A stretch of DNA of 64,000 nt from Limnohabitans sp. (GTDB lineage Bacteria; Pseudomonadota; Gammaproteobacteria; Burkholderiales; Burkholderiaceae_C). Under the pieces are notes generated by a model. That model made no database searches. It was not told where the DNA came from and worked only from the letters and a program-made list of their open reading frames with translations. The stretch is taken from NCBI RefSeq assembly GCF_030158565.1, contig NZ_JAOASQ010000006.1, forward strand, positions 1,921-65,920, read 5' to 3'. Shown piece after piece: positions 42,892 through 54,100 of this stretch (position 1 is its first letter; every line of letters begins with the position of its first letter). Position numbers and translations under genes: made by a program.

Positions 42892-43866
42892 ATGAAACTG
42901 TCTTTCACTCAAACTTTGTCCAGCGCCCTGCTGATTGGTTTATCAGTCTTGCACGGCCCCAGCGCCATGGCCCAGACCTACCCCGCCAAACCCATTCGGC
43001 TGGTGGTCACCTTCCCTGCAGGCGGCGCGCCCGACATTTTGGCCCGGCTCTTCAGCGAAAAAGCCCAACTGGGCCAACCCGTCATCATCGACAACAAACC
43101 CGGCGCGGGCGGCAACATCGGAGCCGACATCGTGGCCAAGTCCCCAGGCGACGGCTACACCATGGTCATGGGCACGGTCGGCACCCACTCCATCAACGGG
43201 GCGCTCTACGACAAGATGCCCTACGACATGGTGAAGAACTTCTCCCCCATCTCGCTGGTCGCCTCGGCGCCCAACCTGCTGGTGGTCAACAACGACCTGC
43301 CCGTCAAAAGCGTGCCCGAGCTGATCGCCTACATGAAGGCCAACCCCAACAAACTGTCGTTTGGCTCGCCGGGCACCGGCACCTCGGTGCACGTCTCGGG
43401 TGAGTTATTCAAGTCCATGACCGGCACCAGCATGACGCACGTGCCCTACAAAGGCCGCCAGTTTGCCATCCCTGACCTGGTGGGCGGCAGCATCCAGCTC
43501 ATGTTCGACAACATGCCCTCGGCCCTGCCCATGGCCCGCGAAGGCAAGATCCGCGCACTGGCCCAAACCACCGCCAAACGCTCCCCCGCCGCGCCCGATG
43601 TGCCCACCATGGCCGAATTTGTGCCCGGCTTCGAGGCCACCACCTGGTTTGCCCTGTTTGCACCGGCCAACGTGCCCAAGCCGGTCATCGACAAACTCAA
43701 CGCCGAAGTCGTGCGCGTCTTCCGCCTGCCCGAGGTTCAGGACCGCCTGAAAACCCTGGGCCTGGACCCGGTTCTGTCCACGCCCGAAGAATTGGCCAAA
43801 TACCAAGCGGTTGAAATCGCCAAATGGGCCAAGGTGGTCAAGGAGTCCGGGGCCAAGGCGGAGTGA
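42892..43866 (+). CDS. Bug/TctC family substrate-binding protein
   Basis: Signal peptide, TYPAKPIRLVVTFPAGGAPDILARLF...DNKPGAGGNIGAD. Confidence 0.92.
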   Translation: MKLSFTQTLSSALLIGLSVLHGPSAMAQTYPAKPIRLVVTFPAGGAPDILARLFSEKAQLGQPVIIDNKPGAGGNIGADIVAKSPGDGYTMVMGTVGTHSINGALYDKMPYDMVKNFSPISLVASAPNLLVVNNDLPVKSVPELIAYMKANPNKLSFGSPGTGTSVHVSGELFKSMTGTSMTHVPYKGRQFAIPDLVGGSIQLMFDNMPSALPMAREGKIRALAQTTAKRSPAAPDVPTMAEFVPGFEATTWFALFAPANVPKPVIDKLNAEVVRVFRLPEVQDRLKTLGLDPVLSTPEELAKYQAVEIAKWAKVVKESGAKAE

Positions 43867-43881
43867 CCCTGGCTCTGAGGC

Positions 43882-45063
43882 TCAAGCGGCAGCCAGCCAG
43901 CCCTTGAGCCGCTCCCCCCCCTGGGCCAAGCGGCTCAGGTCTTTGGACGCAAAGCACCAACGCAGCCAGCCTGCGGCCTCGGGCGCAAAAGCTTCGCCCG
44001 GGGCCAGGCCCAAGCCAGCTTCAGCCACCAGTCGTTTGGCCGTCAGCACCGCATCGGGGTGACCTTCGAGCCTGAAAAATGCGTACATGCCGCCTTGGGC
44101 AGGCGCCACTTGCACGCCTGGCACGGCTTGCAGCAGGGGCACCAGGGTGTCGCGGCAGGCTTTGAGATGCGCCACCACACGGGGCGTGATGTTTGCGGTG
44201 TTTTGCAAGGCCACCACGCCGGCGCGCTGGGTGAAGACCGAGGCACACGAGGTGTTGAACTCGATCAGCTTGCCCATGTGCGGCGTCATGGCCTCGGGCA
44301 TGACCAGCCAGCCCAGGCGCCAGCCGGTCATCAAGAAGCTCTTGGAAAAGCTGTGCACCACGACCAAGCGTTCGTCGGGCTCGGCCACATCCAAAAATGA
44401 AGGCGCGCAGCCGTTGGCGGTGTCGGCTTCGTGATACAGGCGCTCGTACACCTCATCGGCCAGCACCCAGGTGCCGGTGGCGCGGCAGTGCGCCAGGATC
44501 TCGGCTTGTTCGGCGCGGCTGAGCGTCCAGCCCGTGGGGTTGTTGGGCGAGTTGACGATGAGCATGCGGGTGGCGGACGTGATGGCGGCTTTGAGCGCGG
44601 CCATGTCGAGCTGCCATTGGCCATTCACCGGGCGCAGGGCCACGCATTTCAAATTGGCGCCCATCACCAGCGCCTGGGCGGTCAGATTGGGCCACACGGG
44701 GGTGACAGCAACCACCTCGTCACCTGCGTCGATCAGGGCTTGCGCGGCCAGCATCAATGCATTCACCCCGCCTGAAGTGATGGCGATGCGGTCGGTGCTT
44801 ATGGGGCCATGCAAGGCCGACATGTAATCCGACACGGCCTGGCGCAGCTCGGGCAGGCCCAGGTTGTGCGAATAAAACGTCTCGCCCTTTTGCATGGAAT
44901 CGATGGCGGCTTGGCGCACCACATCGGGCGTGACTTCGTCGGACTCGCCAAACCAGAAGGCCAGCACATCGGGGCGGCCCATGCCCGCGTTGGCCACTTC
45001 GCGGATGCGAGACTCTTCCAGATCGAGCACGGTCTGGCGCATGAAAGATGTTGAATGACTCAT
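43882..45063 (-). CDS. Pyridoxal phosphate-dependent aminotransferase (class I/II)
   Basis: NSPNNPTGWTLS...ADEVYERLYH...HSFSKSFLMTGWRLGWLV. Confidence 0.92.
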   Translation of the reverse strand: MSHSTSFMRQTVLDLEESRIREVANAGMGRPDVLAFWFGESDEVTPDVVRQAAIDSMQKGETFYSHNLGLPELRQAVSDYMSALHGPISTDRIAITSGGVNALMLAAQALIDAGDEVVAVTPVWPNLTAQALVMGANLKCVALRPVNGQWQLDMAALKAAITSATRMLIVNSPNNPTGWTLSRAEQAEILAHCRATGTWVLADEVYERLYHEADTANGCAPSFLDVAEPDERLVVVHSFSKSFLMTGWRLGWLVMPEAMTPHMGKLIEFNTSCASVFTQRAGVVALQNTANITPRVVAHLKACRDTLVPLLQAVPGVQVAPAQGGMYAFFRLEGHPDAVLTAKRLVAEAGLGLAPGEAFAPEAAGWLRWCFASKDLSRLAQGGERLKGWLAAA

Positions 45064-45162
45064 GCAGTGATCCTAACGTCTTGCGCCCTGTGCATCACCA
45101 AGCGCTTGCGAAATTGAACCGCTTGACTATCATGGACAGCACAATAAAACAGGGAGAAAAAC

Positions 45163-45417
45163 ATGCGCAAACGTTGGGTATCGGCATGTGTGGGCAGCCT
45201 CGGATTGAGCCTGTGCCTGAGTGTGATGCCACTGGCCGCCAAGGACTTCACAGCCACCAGTGGGACGAAAAAAATCACCAAGCCCAAAAAAGTCAAAGCA
45301 CCCAAAATGCCCCACGACAGAAGCGGTTCAGAGAACAGCGCCCAACGCGATAAACGCTTGTTGCGCGAATGTCGGGGGCGGCCCAATGCGGGTGCCTGCG
45401 AAGGCTACGCCAACTGA
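45163..45417 (+). CDS. Small secreted basic protein of unknown function
   Basis: 84 aa, signal peptide MRKRWVSACVGSLGLSLCLSVMPLAAK, Lys-rich middle, C-terminal LLRECRGRPNAGACEGYAN. Confidence 0.65.
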   Translation: MRKRWVSACVGSLGLSLCLSVMPLAAKDFTATSGTKKITKPKKVKAPKMPHDRSGSENSAQRDKRLLRECRGRPNAGACEGYAN

Positions 45418-45433
45418 GCTGGCCTGCGGGTGA

Positions 45434-47500
45434 TCAGGTCCACCACTGCCGCAAGCCGCTGACCCGCACGCTGGGCCGTGCAATGGCCGCTTCGAGCAGG
45501 CTGGCCTGGGCTTCGATCAAGGTGAACTGTTCACGGGCGCGGGTGATGCCGGTGTAGACCAGCTCGCGCGAGAGCACTTCTGCGCCGCCCGGTGGCAAGA
45601 CCAGTGCGGTGTGCAAAAACTCCGAGCCCTGGCTTTTGTGCACCGTCATGGCAAACGCGGTTTCCACATGCGCCAGCCGCGTCACGCTGACCGAGCGCAG
45701 CTGATCGCCATCGAGGAACCAGGCCTTGAGCTGTCCTTGGGGGTTGGGCAGGACCACGCCCACATCGCCGTTGAACACACCCAGCTGCGTGTCGTTGCGC
45801 GTGACCATGACCGGGCGACCGGCAAACCATTCGCCTTGGGGCTTGAGCCATCCTTGATCGGCCAGCGCTTTTTGCACCGATGCGTTCAAGCCCTCGGTGC
45901 CCCACTCGCCTTGACGCACGGCGCACAGCAGGCGAAAGCGGTCAAAGGCCTGCAAGACCGCTTGCACCCAGACTTCGTGCGCGCCCTCGCCAGGGCCACG
46001 GGCCATGCAGGCCAGGTAATCGGCATAAGAGGGCTTGCCGCTCAAGCCCCGCGCCAGATCGCTCACGGCCAAAGGACTCAACGCCTGCTGCGCACACAAA
46101 GGCTGCGTGCCTGCGCCAGCATCAGCGCCTTGCAAGACCTGGCTTGCAGCGGCCGCATCACCCCGGTTGACGGCCAAAGCGAGCTGGCCAATCGGGCCAC
46201 CAAAGCGGCGGCTTTCGCGCAGCATCACGGTTTGCTGGGCCAAAGGCGGCGCTGACGCGTCAGCGGCAAGATACGCCGTACCCAGCGCCTGCCCGGCCAC
46301 GGCCTGCACAAACTGGGCCGTGTCGGCGCTGTAGTGGCCTTGCGCCGCGTCACGGCACAAATCGCCCAGCACCGCACCGGCCTCGACCGAGGCCAGCTGG
46401 TCCTTGTCGCCCAGCAGCACCAGCCGCGCATGCGGCGGCAAGGCTTGCAGCAAAGCGTCCATCATTTCCAGGTGCACCATCGAGGCTTCGTCCACGATGA
46501 GCACATCCACATCGAGCGGTTGGGCCGCATGGTGGCGGAACTGGCGCGAATCGGGCCGCGCGCCCAACAGCGAATGCAAGGTACGCGCAGGCCCCATGCG
46601 CTCGACCAGCGCTTTGAGGTCCAGCCCCGCATCTGCGGGCACCGTCATGTCCTGCAACGCTTTGTCGATGGATTGTTTCAAACGCGCGGCGGCTTTGCCG
46701 GTGGGTGCGGCCAGCGCCACGCGCAAGGGGCTGCCCGTGTCGTGCAGCGCCAGCAACAAGGCCAGCAAACGGGCCGCGGTGTAGGTCTTGCCCGTGCCCG
46801 GCCCGCCAGTAATCACCGACAAGCGGGCACGCAAGGCCACGGCGCAGGCCATTTTTTGCCAATCGATCTCGACCGCTGCCGCATCGCCCGGTGCAACATC
46901 GCGTGGTGCAAAAAAGCGGTCCAGCCAGGCCCGCGCAGGGGCCTCGGCCACCGGCAGGGGTTCGCAGGCGCGGTGCAGCAGGCCCTGCCCCACCCGCTGC
47001 TCGTAAGCGGCATAGCGGCGCAGGTACAAAAGCGGTGCATCGGCCGTGCCACCCAACACCAGGGGCTGACCTTCATCGGGGGCACCGGGTGCGCGCAGGC
47101 AAGCGGCCTGCAACTGCGCACGCCAGGCGCTCACATCGGCGGGCAATTGCGCCCACAAGGCCTTGAGCCCTATGGAGCCATCGGCCCACAGCGCAGGCCA
47201 ACCCAACAGGTCCAGCGGCGCATCGCTCAAGGCGGCGACCGACAAACAGGTGTGGCCTCGCCCTTCCATCTGCGCCAGCACGGCAGCAGCCACCAGCACA
47301 GTCGCCGGAGCTTGCGGGTCGAGCCGGTGCAATTGCTCGGCCAAGGCACTGTCCAGGCTGCGCAGCAGGCCTTGGTCAGCCCAGTGGTGCAGCCACTGCA
47401 AAGCCTGCGCAGCACTCAGGGTTTGTGCGGGCAGGTCCTGCAGCCAATCCATCTGGGCCGCAGGCACCACCAAGGCGCGGGGGTTTTTGCGCACGTTCAT
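45434..47500 (-). CDS. recD: Exodeoxyribonuclease V alpha subunit RecD
   Basis: ITGGPGTGKTYTAARLLALL, DVLIVDEASMVHLEMMDALL, TVHKSQGSEF. Confidence 0.94.
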   Translation of the reverse strand: MNVRKNPRALVVPAAQMDWLQDLPAQTLSAAQALQWLHHWADQGLLRSLDSALAEQLHRLDPQAPATVLVAAAVLAQMEGRGHTCLSVAALSDAPLDLLGWPALWADGSIGLKALWAQLPADVSAWRAQLQAACLRAPGAPDEGQPLVLGGTADAPLLYLRRYAAYEQRVGQGLLHRACEPLPVAEAPARAWLDRFFAPRDVAPGDAAAVEIDWQKMACAVALRARLSVITGGPGTGKTYTAARLLALLLALHDTGSPLRVALAAPTGKAAARLKQSIDKALQDMTVPADAGLDLKALVERMGPARTLHSLLGARPDSRQFRHHAAQPLDVDVLIVDEASMVHLEMMDALLQALPPHARLVLLGDKDQLASVEAGAVLGDLCRDAAQGHYSADTAQFVQAVAGQALGTAYLAADASAPPLAQQTVMLRESRRFGGPIGQLALAVNRGDAAAASQVLQGADAGAGTQPLCAQQALSPLAVSDLARGLSGKPSYADYLACMARGPGEGAHEVWVQAVLQAFDRFRLLCAVRQGEWGTEGLNASVQKALADQGWLKPQGEWFAGRPVMVTRNDTQLGVFNGDVGVVLPNPQGQLKAWFLDGDQLRSVSVTRLAHVETAFAMTVHKSQGSEFLHTALVLPPGGAEVLSRELVYTGITRAREQFTLIEAQASLLEAAIARPSVRVSGLRQWWT

Positions 47501-50500
47501 GCGGCCTCCTTGGGGGTCAACATGGCGTCCAGCGCATCGAGCAAAGCCACCGGCGCGGGCAAGGTGCAACAGCCCCCAGCCGGCCCGTCGATGCCACGCA
47601 AAAACAAGTACACCGCGCCGCCCAGTTGCTGGGCCGGGTCGTAGGCCTCGCCCAAGCGTGCACGCAGCAAGCGGTGCAGCGCCAACATGTAAAGCGCCGC
47701 CTGCACCTCGTAGCGGTGCTGCGCCATGGCCTCGTCCAGCGCTTGCGCGCTGTAGGCCGCATCATGAGTGCCCAGGTGGTTGGATTTGTAGTCCAGCACC
47801 CAGTAGCGCCCCTCGTGCTCGAACACCAGATCGGCAAAGCCCATCAACATGCCGTGCAATTGCGCATCGGGCAGCTGCGGACGGCTCACACCGGGCAGCA
47901 AATGCTGCTGGCACAGCGCGTCGATTTCCTGCGCGTGCAAGCGCTCGGCAGGCAACCAAAATTCCATCTCGGGCAACAAGGTGCCCAGCGCATTCAATGC
48001 AGCCTCGGGCCCGCGCAGCGGCTGGGCCACCACGCGGCTGAGCCAGTGCAGCACCTCGGGGGCCTGCGATGCATAGCCTGCGCGTTCGCAGCGTTTGAGC
48101 AAGCGATCGGCCAAGGGTGTGCCGGGCTGCAAGGCAAAGTTTTCAGCGGCCAGCCATTCGAGCTGGTCGTGCAAGAAGTTGCCCGCGCCGGGGCCCCGTG
48201 CAAAACCATGCCAGGCCTGCGCAACAGCGGTGGTGGGCCACGGCACTTCGTCCACGACAGGCTCGTCGTCGGCTGGGCGCGGCGTGGCCATGTCCAATCC
48301 CGTGTGGGCCAGTGGCTGCGAAGACAAGTCCCGCGTCAAGCGCGAAAAGCTGGCAATGGTCCAGCGCTTGTCGATGATGGCGGTGCTGTGCAGCGCATCG
48401 CGCAGCGCGGCCTCTTGTTCGGTGCGTTGCCAGCAGCTCAAGGGCAACTCTTGCGGGGCCCGCGTGAACTGCACCGACAGGGGCTGCCCTTGCGCATCGG
48501 TTTGCAGCGCCTGCCAACGGGGGGCCCAGTCGATAGCCTCCAGCGCTTGGCCGCCGCTGAGCAAATGGCCCGCTGCGCTGTCGTGGTTCACACAGGTTTT
48601 GCCATTGCCGCGTTTGACCGCGCTCCAACCCAGCCACAAGGCGTGCCGCGCACGGGTCAGGGCCACGTACCACAGGCGAAGGTCTTCGCGCAGGCGGTCC
48701 AAATCGGCGCCTTTGGCATCCTGCTTGTCAAAAGCCAGCGTCCAGCGGCGATCGCCTTGGGCATCGCTCACTTGCAGCACAGCGGCCTTGTCGGCCGTCA
48801 CCACGCGGTGGCTGTGCGCAAAAGGCAAGCAGACCACCGGGTACTCCAGACCCTTGCTCTTGTGGATGGTGATGACCTTGACCAGGTCTTCATCGCTCTC
48901 CAGCCGCACGGTCTGTTCTTCGTTCTCGCTGGCGCTGCCGTCCAGCGCCTCGTCGATCTGCTGGGCCAACCAGCGGATCAAAGCCTGTTCACCGTCCAGC
49001 TGCTGGCTGGCCGCTTGCAGCAACTCGGCCAGGTGCAGCACATTGGTCAGGCGGCGCTCGCCATCGGGCTGGCCACGCCAACGCCCGGCCAGCTGCAGCA
49101 CATGCAGCGACTGGCGCAGCATGGCCAAAACGCCCTGGCTTTGCCAGGTCTGGTGCAGCTCGCGCATCTGCTCGGCGCGGGTGTCCAGCAATTCGTCTTG
49201 CGTGGCCAAGTCGTGCAACTCGTCCAGGCTCAGGCCCACGGTGCGCGTGCCCAAGGCGGCACGGACGCGGCGCATGTCTTGCGGCTCGGCCACGCCACGC
49301 AGCCACAGGCACAGGTCTTGCGCTTCGTCGCTGGCAAAGACCGAGTCTCGGTCCGACAGGTACACCGAGGCCACGCCGCGCACACGCAGCGCGTCGCGCA
49401 CAGCAGCGGCCTCCACACCGGTGCGCACCAGCACCGCGATGTCTTTGGGCTTGAGCGGGGTGTCGCCTTTTTGTGCATCGACAAAGCGCGCCTGCGGGTC
49501 GCTCAGCCAGGCCACGATCTGCTCAGCGCACAAGGCCGACAAATGCGCGCGCGCATCGCGCTGGCTGCGCAGCGTGTCGTCGTGCACCACCGTCATGGCC
49601 GGGATGGCGCCGGTGCTGCTGGTCAGTACTTCGGCGCGGCCCTTGGCGCCCACGCTCTGGAAAGGCAAGGGGTCCTCATCGCCATGGCGGTAACCAAAGG
49701 CATCGGTCGGGATCTCGAACCAGCGGTTGACCACATCGACCACCGCTTGGGTGGACCGGAAGTTGGTGCCCAGCACGTGGTGGCGGCCTTGCGTGGCGCG
49801 GCGCGCAGCCAGGTAGCTCTGGATGTCTGCGCCTCGGAAACCATAAATCGATTGCTTGGGGTCACCGATCAGCAGCAGCGCCGTGTCTGGCCGGTTCTCG
49901 GCCGTGCGGTAGATGCGGTCAAACAAACGGAACTGCAAGGGCGAGGTGTCCTGGAACTCGTCGATCATCGCCACCGGGAACTGCTCGCGCAGGCGCTGGG
50001 CCAGGCGCTCACCGGCCTCAGGGTCGGCCAGCGCCACATCCAGGCGCTGCAGCATGTCGGCAAAGCCAAACAGGCCGCTGCGGCGTTTGAGCTCGGCCAT
50101 GCGTTGCTGCACATGCTGGCGGGCGTGCAAACGGGCGATCTGCGTCGGGTCTGGCAAGGCCAGCAAAGCGGCCTGCAAATCGGCATAGGCCTGGCTTTCG
50201 GGCGGCAGCTGCACCGTGTCTTCACCGGGTTTGCGGCAAGCGAGCAAGCCATCGGGCGTGAAGCGCTCCCAGCCGGTTTTCATGTCGGCTTGCAGGGTTT
50301 GGGCATCGGCCGGGCTTTGTGCCCAGGCCTTGAGCACGCCCAGCCAGGCGGCGCAGTTCTTGGTGCTCAGCTTGCGGCCATCCCAGCTGGACTTGTGTTG
50401 CGCCAGCTGCGCCTCGATCCAACCCAGCAAGTTGTCGGCCTTGACATCCCAGCCCGGCTTGAGCGCCTGCAGTTGCGCAGCGCGTTCGGCCTGTGCCGCG

Positions 50501-51177
50501 CCGAACACCTGCGCCAGCGTGCCGGCTTCGGCATCGGCCAAGGGCACGGCCATCAGGGCGCGCATGTCCTTGTCGAGGGCGGCCACATCGCGCCAGATGC
50601 CTTGCACCTGTGCCACCCCGGTGGTGGACATGGGATAAAGCTGTTGACGCCAGTAGTCCTGCACGGCTTCCAGGCGCAGCGCGGCTTCGTCGCCGACCAG
50701 GTTTTCTTCGAACAGGTTGCCGCTGTCAAAAGCGTGCTCGCGCAGCATGCGCTGGCACCAGGCGTCGATGGTGTACACGGCCGCATCGTCCATGGCCTGC
50801 GCGGCCAGCGCCAGGCGGTAAGCCGCTTGTTCGCGCTGCGGGCCTTCGGGGTATTCGGCCATCAGCCTGTTCAAGAAATCATCTTCGACGGTCAACAGGC
50901 CCCGGAACACCTGCGCCGCCTCAGTCAGGCGGGCACGGATGCGGTCCGACAGCTCACGCGTGGCGGCGCGGGTGAAGGTCATCACCAGCACGTCTTGCGG
51001 CAGCATAGGGCGCATGGGCGCGGTGCCACCTTCTGTGTCCTGTGTGCCGTGGCCCAGCACCAAGCGCACATACAGCGCGGCAATCGTCCAGGTCTTGCCG
51101 GTACCAGCACTCGCCTCGATCAGGTGGCTGCCGCGCAGCGGAAAGGTGCTGGCATTCAGGGCGTGTGCGGTGCTCAT
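47497..51177 (-). CDS. recB: Exodeoxyribonuclease V beta subunit RecB
   Basis: LIEASAGTGKTWTIAALYVRL, IDEFQDTSPLQF, GDPKQSIYGFRGAD, C-terminal nuclease LDYKSNHLG. Confidence 0.96.
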   Translation of the reverse strand: MSTAHALNASTFPLRGSHLIEASAGTGKTWTIAALYVRLVLGHGTQDTEGGTAPMRPMLPQDVLVMTFTRAATRELSDRIRARLTEAAQVFRGLLTVEDDFLNRLMAEYPEGPQREQAAYRLALAAQAMDDAAVYTIDAWCQRMLREHAFDSGNLFEENLVGDEAALRLEAVQDYWRQQLYPMSTTGVAQVQGIWRDVAALDKDMRALMAVPLADAEAGTLAQVFGAAQAERAAQLQALKPGWDVKADNLLGWIEAQLAQHKSSWDGRKLSTKNCAAWLGVLKAWAQSPADAQTLQADMKTGWERFTPDGLLACRKPGEDTVQLPPESQAYADLQAALLALPDPTQIARLHARQHVQQRMAELKRRSGLFGFADMLQRLDVALADPEAGERLAQRLREQFPVAMIDEFQDTSPLQFRLFDRIYRTAENRPDTALLLIGDPKQSIYGFRGADIQSYLAARRATQGRHHVLGTNFRSTQAVVDVVNRWFEIPTDAFGYRHGDEDPLPFQSVGAKGRAEVLTSSTGAIPAMTVVHDDTLRSQRDARAHLSALCAEQIVAWLSDPQARFVDAQKGDTPLKPKDIAVLVRTGVEAAAVRDALRVRGVASVYLSDRDSVFASDEAQDLCLWLRGVAEPQDMRRVRAALGTRTVGLSLDELHDLATQDELLDTRAEQMRELHQTWQSQGVLAMLRQSLHVLQLAGRWRGQPDGERRLTNVLHLAELLQAASQQLDGEQALIRWLAQQIDEALDGSASENEEQTVRLESDEDLVKVITIHKSKGLEYPVVCLPFAHSHRVVTADKAAVLQVSDAQGDRRWTLAFDKQDAKGADLDRLREDLRLWYVALTRARHALWLGWSAVKRGNGKTCVNHDSAAGHLLSGGQALEAIDWAPRWQALQTDAQGQPLSVQFTRAPQELPLSCWQRTEQEAALRDALHSTAIIDKRWTIASFSRLTRDLSSQPLAHTGLDMATPRPADDEPVVDEVPWPTTAVAQAWHGFARGPGAGNFLHDQLEWLAAENFALQPGTPLADRLLKRCERAGYASQAPEVLHWLSRVVAQPLRGPEAALNALGTLLPEMEFWLPAERLHAQEIDALCQQHLLPGVSRPQLPDAQLHGMLMGFADLVFEHEGRYWVLDYKSNHLGTHDAAYSAQALDEAMAQHRYEVQAALYMLALHRLLRARLGEAYDPAQQLGGAVYLFLRGIDGPAGGCCTLPAPVALLDALDAMLTPKEAA

Positions 51178-54100
51178 GCCTGCTCCTCGGAGTCATCGCC
51201 ACTGTCGGCATCGGGCAAGGGCTCGATCGCGATGTCTGCAGCCCATGCTTGCAAGGGCGCATAAACCGCGTCGGCCAGGCGCTCGAACGCGCCCGTGTCC
51301 AGCAAGGACTGCAGCGTGGGGTAGGTGCGCGCCAGCGCCGGGTCTTCGCCCAGCGCACCGCGTTTGAAGTCGCTGCCCTCGTAGGCATCGGCCAGCGCGT
51401 TGCGGTTGTCCTTGTCTTTGAGCCATTGCAGCGCCAAGCCGGGCGGCAAAGGCAAGGGCCAGCGCATGCCCTCGACCCAGGTGTCCAGCAAAACCTGCAG
51501 CTGGGCACGGGCCTGCTCGGGGTCTTGCGGGGGCACGCGCAGCACGGCGTTGCGCCCCACCACCACACAAGGCAAGGGCTGGTGCATGGCGGCAGCCGCC
51601 AAAGAGAGCAGCCAGATGTCGATCAGTTTGTCGGAGTAGGCCTGCGGTGTTTTGGGCACCAGGTTGGCCAGCTTGCTGGCGCGCAAGGTGAGCGACAGCG
51701 CCCCGCTCTCGCCCCACAAGAGGCCGCTGAGTGCGTCTTGCAAATGCACGTTCAGTGGATCGTTCGGTGTGGCCTGCGCTTGCGGCAGATCGACCAACAA
51801 GCGCTCGGCCACTTCGGGGTAGGCCTGGCGCTCTTGCAGGGCCGCACCCAGCAGGGTTTGCAGCTGATGGCTGAGCTTCTGGGCTTCGAGCACGCCCACA
51901 CCGGCCAGCGGCAAGGCACCGGCCTGGCGCAAGCGCTGCACCACGCGCTGTGCGTGCGCGGGCAACGCATCCAAGCTCAGATCGGTGGGCACATGCGCCA
52001 GCTCGTGGTCCAGCAGCTGGTACAGGTCCAGCCCGCCCAGACCAAACAGTTCTTCGTCGTACAGCGCGCTGCGCTCGTCGTCCAGATGGACTTGCAAACG
52101 CTCGCGGAAAAACGCGCCCACCGGCTTGCGCAGAAAGTGCGCCAGCTGGGTCAGCGTGATGACCGGGGTGCCGGTGGCGGACTGCAGCGGTGGCAACAAG
52201 ACTGGATCGCCGGGTCCCGCCACGTCGCTTCGCTCCTCGCGGCTGACGGCTGCTCCTGGCGATGACGGCCTGGAGGCTTCGTCGTCGCGGGCGCCTTTTT
52301 TCTCGTCATCGCGAGCGAAGCGTGGCGATCCAGTCTGCGCTGCCCGCCATTCCCTGGCATAGGTGTGCAGCGCACTGCCCTCTTCAAAATACGTGCGGCT
52401 GAACGGCTGCAGCGGGTGCACCGTGGTCAGGCGCTTGGCGCTGCCAGTGCCCCAGAGCGCATCGATCTCGTCGCGCAATTGCGACACCAGCACCGAGGGC
52501 GGTTGTTCACTGTTGTCGCGCACGCTGCGGCCGCTCCAGCTGACGTACAGCACGCGCCGCGCCGACAGCAGGGCTTCGAGCATGAGCTGGCGATCGTCGT
52601 CGCGGCGCGAGCGGTCACCCGGCCGGGCCATGCCGGGCAGGCCCAGCAAATCGAAGTCGGCACGCGGGCTGCGGCGCGGATAGTCCCCGTCATTCATGCC
52701 CAGCAGGCACACCATCTGGAAAGGGATCGCCCGCATCGGCATGAGCGTGCAAAAGGTCACGCCACCGGCGCGAAAGCGTTGCTCCAGCTTGGGCACCTTG
52801 AGCGCTTCCAGCCAGGCCGAGCGGGCCACGGCCAGCGGCACAGCCTCTGCAAAATCGGCTTGGTCAGCCGCCTTGCCCCAATCGTTCAGGGCCTGGTCCA
52901 GCGCCGACAAGGCATTGCGGTCGGTGTCGTCTTGCGGCTTGAACAGCGCCGCCAGCAAAGCCCGGCACCGCTCGGCCCACTGCGCGGGGCTGGCCGCCGT
53001 GGCGCAGGTTTCCCACCAGTCCATCAGGGCCTGCAGCAAATGCGCCAGCGCACCGGCCAGCTCGGCGTCGAGCCCGCCGACTTCCGGGTACGGGTCAGGG
53101 CCCGAAGCAGCTGGCGGCATCGGGTCCGCACCGCAGGCATAACCCATCAGCATGCGTTGCACGCCAAACAGGGCCGAGTTGTCTTCGCCGCAAGCGGCCA
53201 GGCCCAGGCCTTGGCGGTGCTGGGCGGACAAGCCCCAGCGGATGCCCGAGCCCGCCATCCAGCGGGTGAGAGTGGGCAATTGTTCGGGCTTGACGCCAAA
53301 ACGGGCCGCCAACGCGGGCACTTCGAGCAGCTCCACCAACTCGCTCATGCGGCCACGCTGCTGCGGCAAGGCCAGCAGCCACTCCACCGCGTGGATCAAG
53401 GGACTGTTGGCTTGCGCCCCCAGGTCAGCGATGTCAAAAGGAATGAAACGGGCGTCGCCCCGCTTGTATTGGCCAAACACGGCGCGGATCGCCGGGGCCA
53501 TCACCTCGATGTCGGGCACCATGACCACCACGTCGCGCGGCGAGGCCTCAGGCATCTGGTGGAACCATTGCAGCAACTGGTCGTGCAGCACTTCCAGCTC
53601 GCGCACCGGGCTGTGCGCCACTTGAAACACCACCGAGCGGTCATCGGCTTGCAGCGGGGCATCCACCGCGTCTTGTGACGACTTCAGGTCGCGGATGCGG
53701 TGTTGCAACTGCGTGAGCAAGCGCGTGGCATCGGCCCCTGGCACATCGTCGAACAGATCGAGCTTGACGCCGGGCACGGCTTCTTGCGCGGCCTGCACAT
53801 CGTCGAACGCATCGAGCTGGCGGATGAAGTCGCGCCCCTGCCGGCCCCAGGCGGCCAGCAAGGCGGGCGCATGCCAATGCATTTGCGCCAAGGGCGTCTC
53901 GGACAGCGATTCTTTTTTGTAGCCATGACGCTTGCGCTCAGCCCGCAGCCATTCGCGCCCGTCCATGATGTCGCCCCAGTGGTACTGGCAGGGGTTGGGC
54001 ACGGCCAGCAGCACCTGGCTGTGCGCGGCCAGCGCCGCCAACATGTCCAGCAGCTGGCCAGGCATGTGGCTCATGCCAAACACCGATACGCGCCGCGCCA

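Noticed and set aside
42560-42895. 111-aa ORF upstream of the Bug gene
   Set aside because: Entirely composed of tandem/palindromic repeat translation (PCHPGLDPGSM-type); not a real protein.
47425-51264. 1279-aa + strand ORF
   Set aside because: Antisense to the well-supported recB gene; repetitive Arg/Gln/His composition typical of mirror ORFs in GC-rich DNA.
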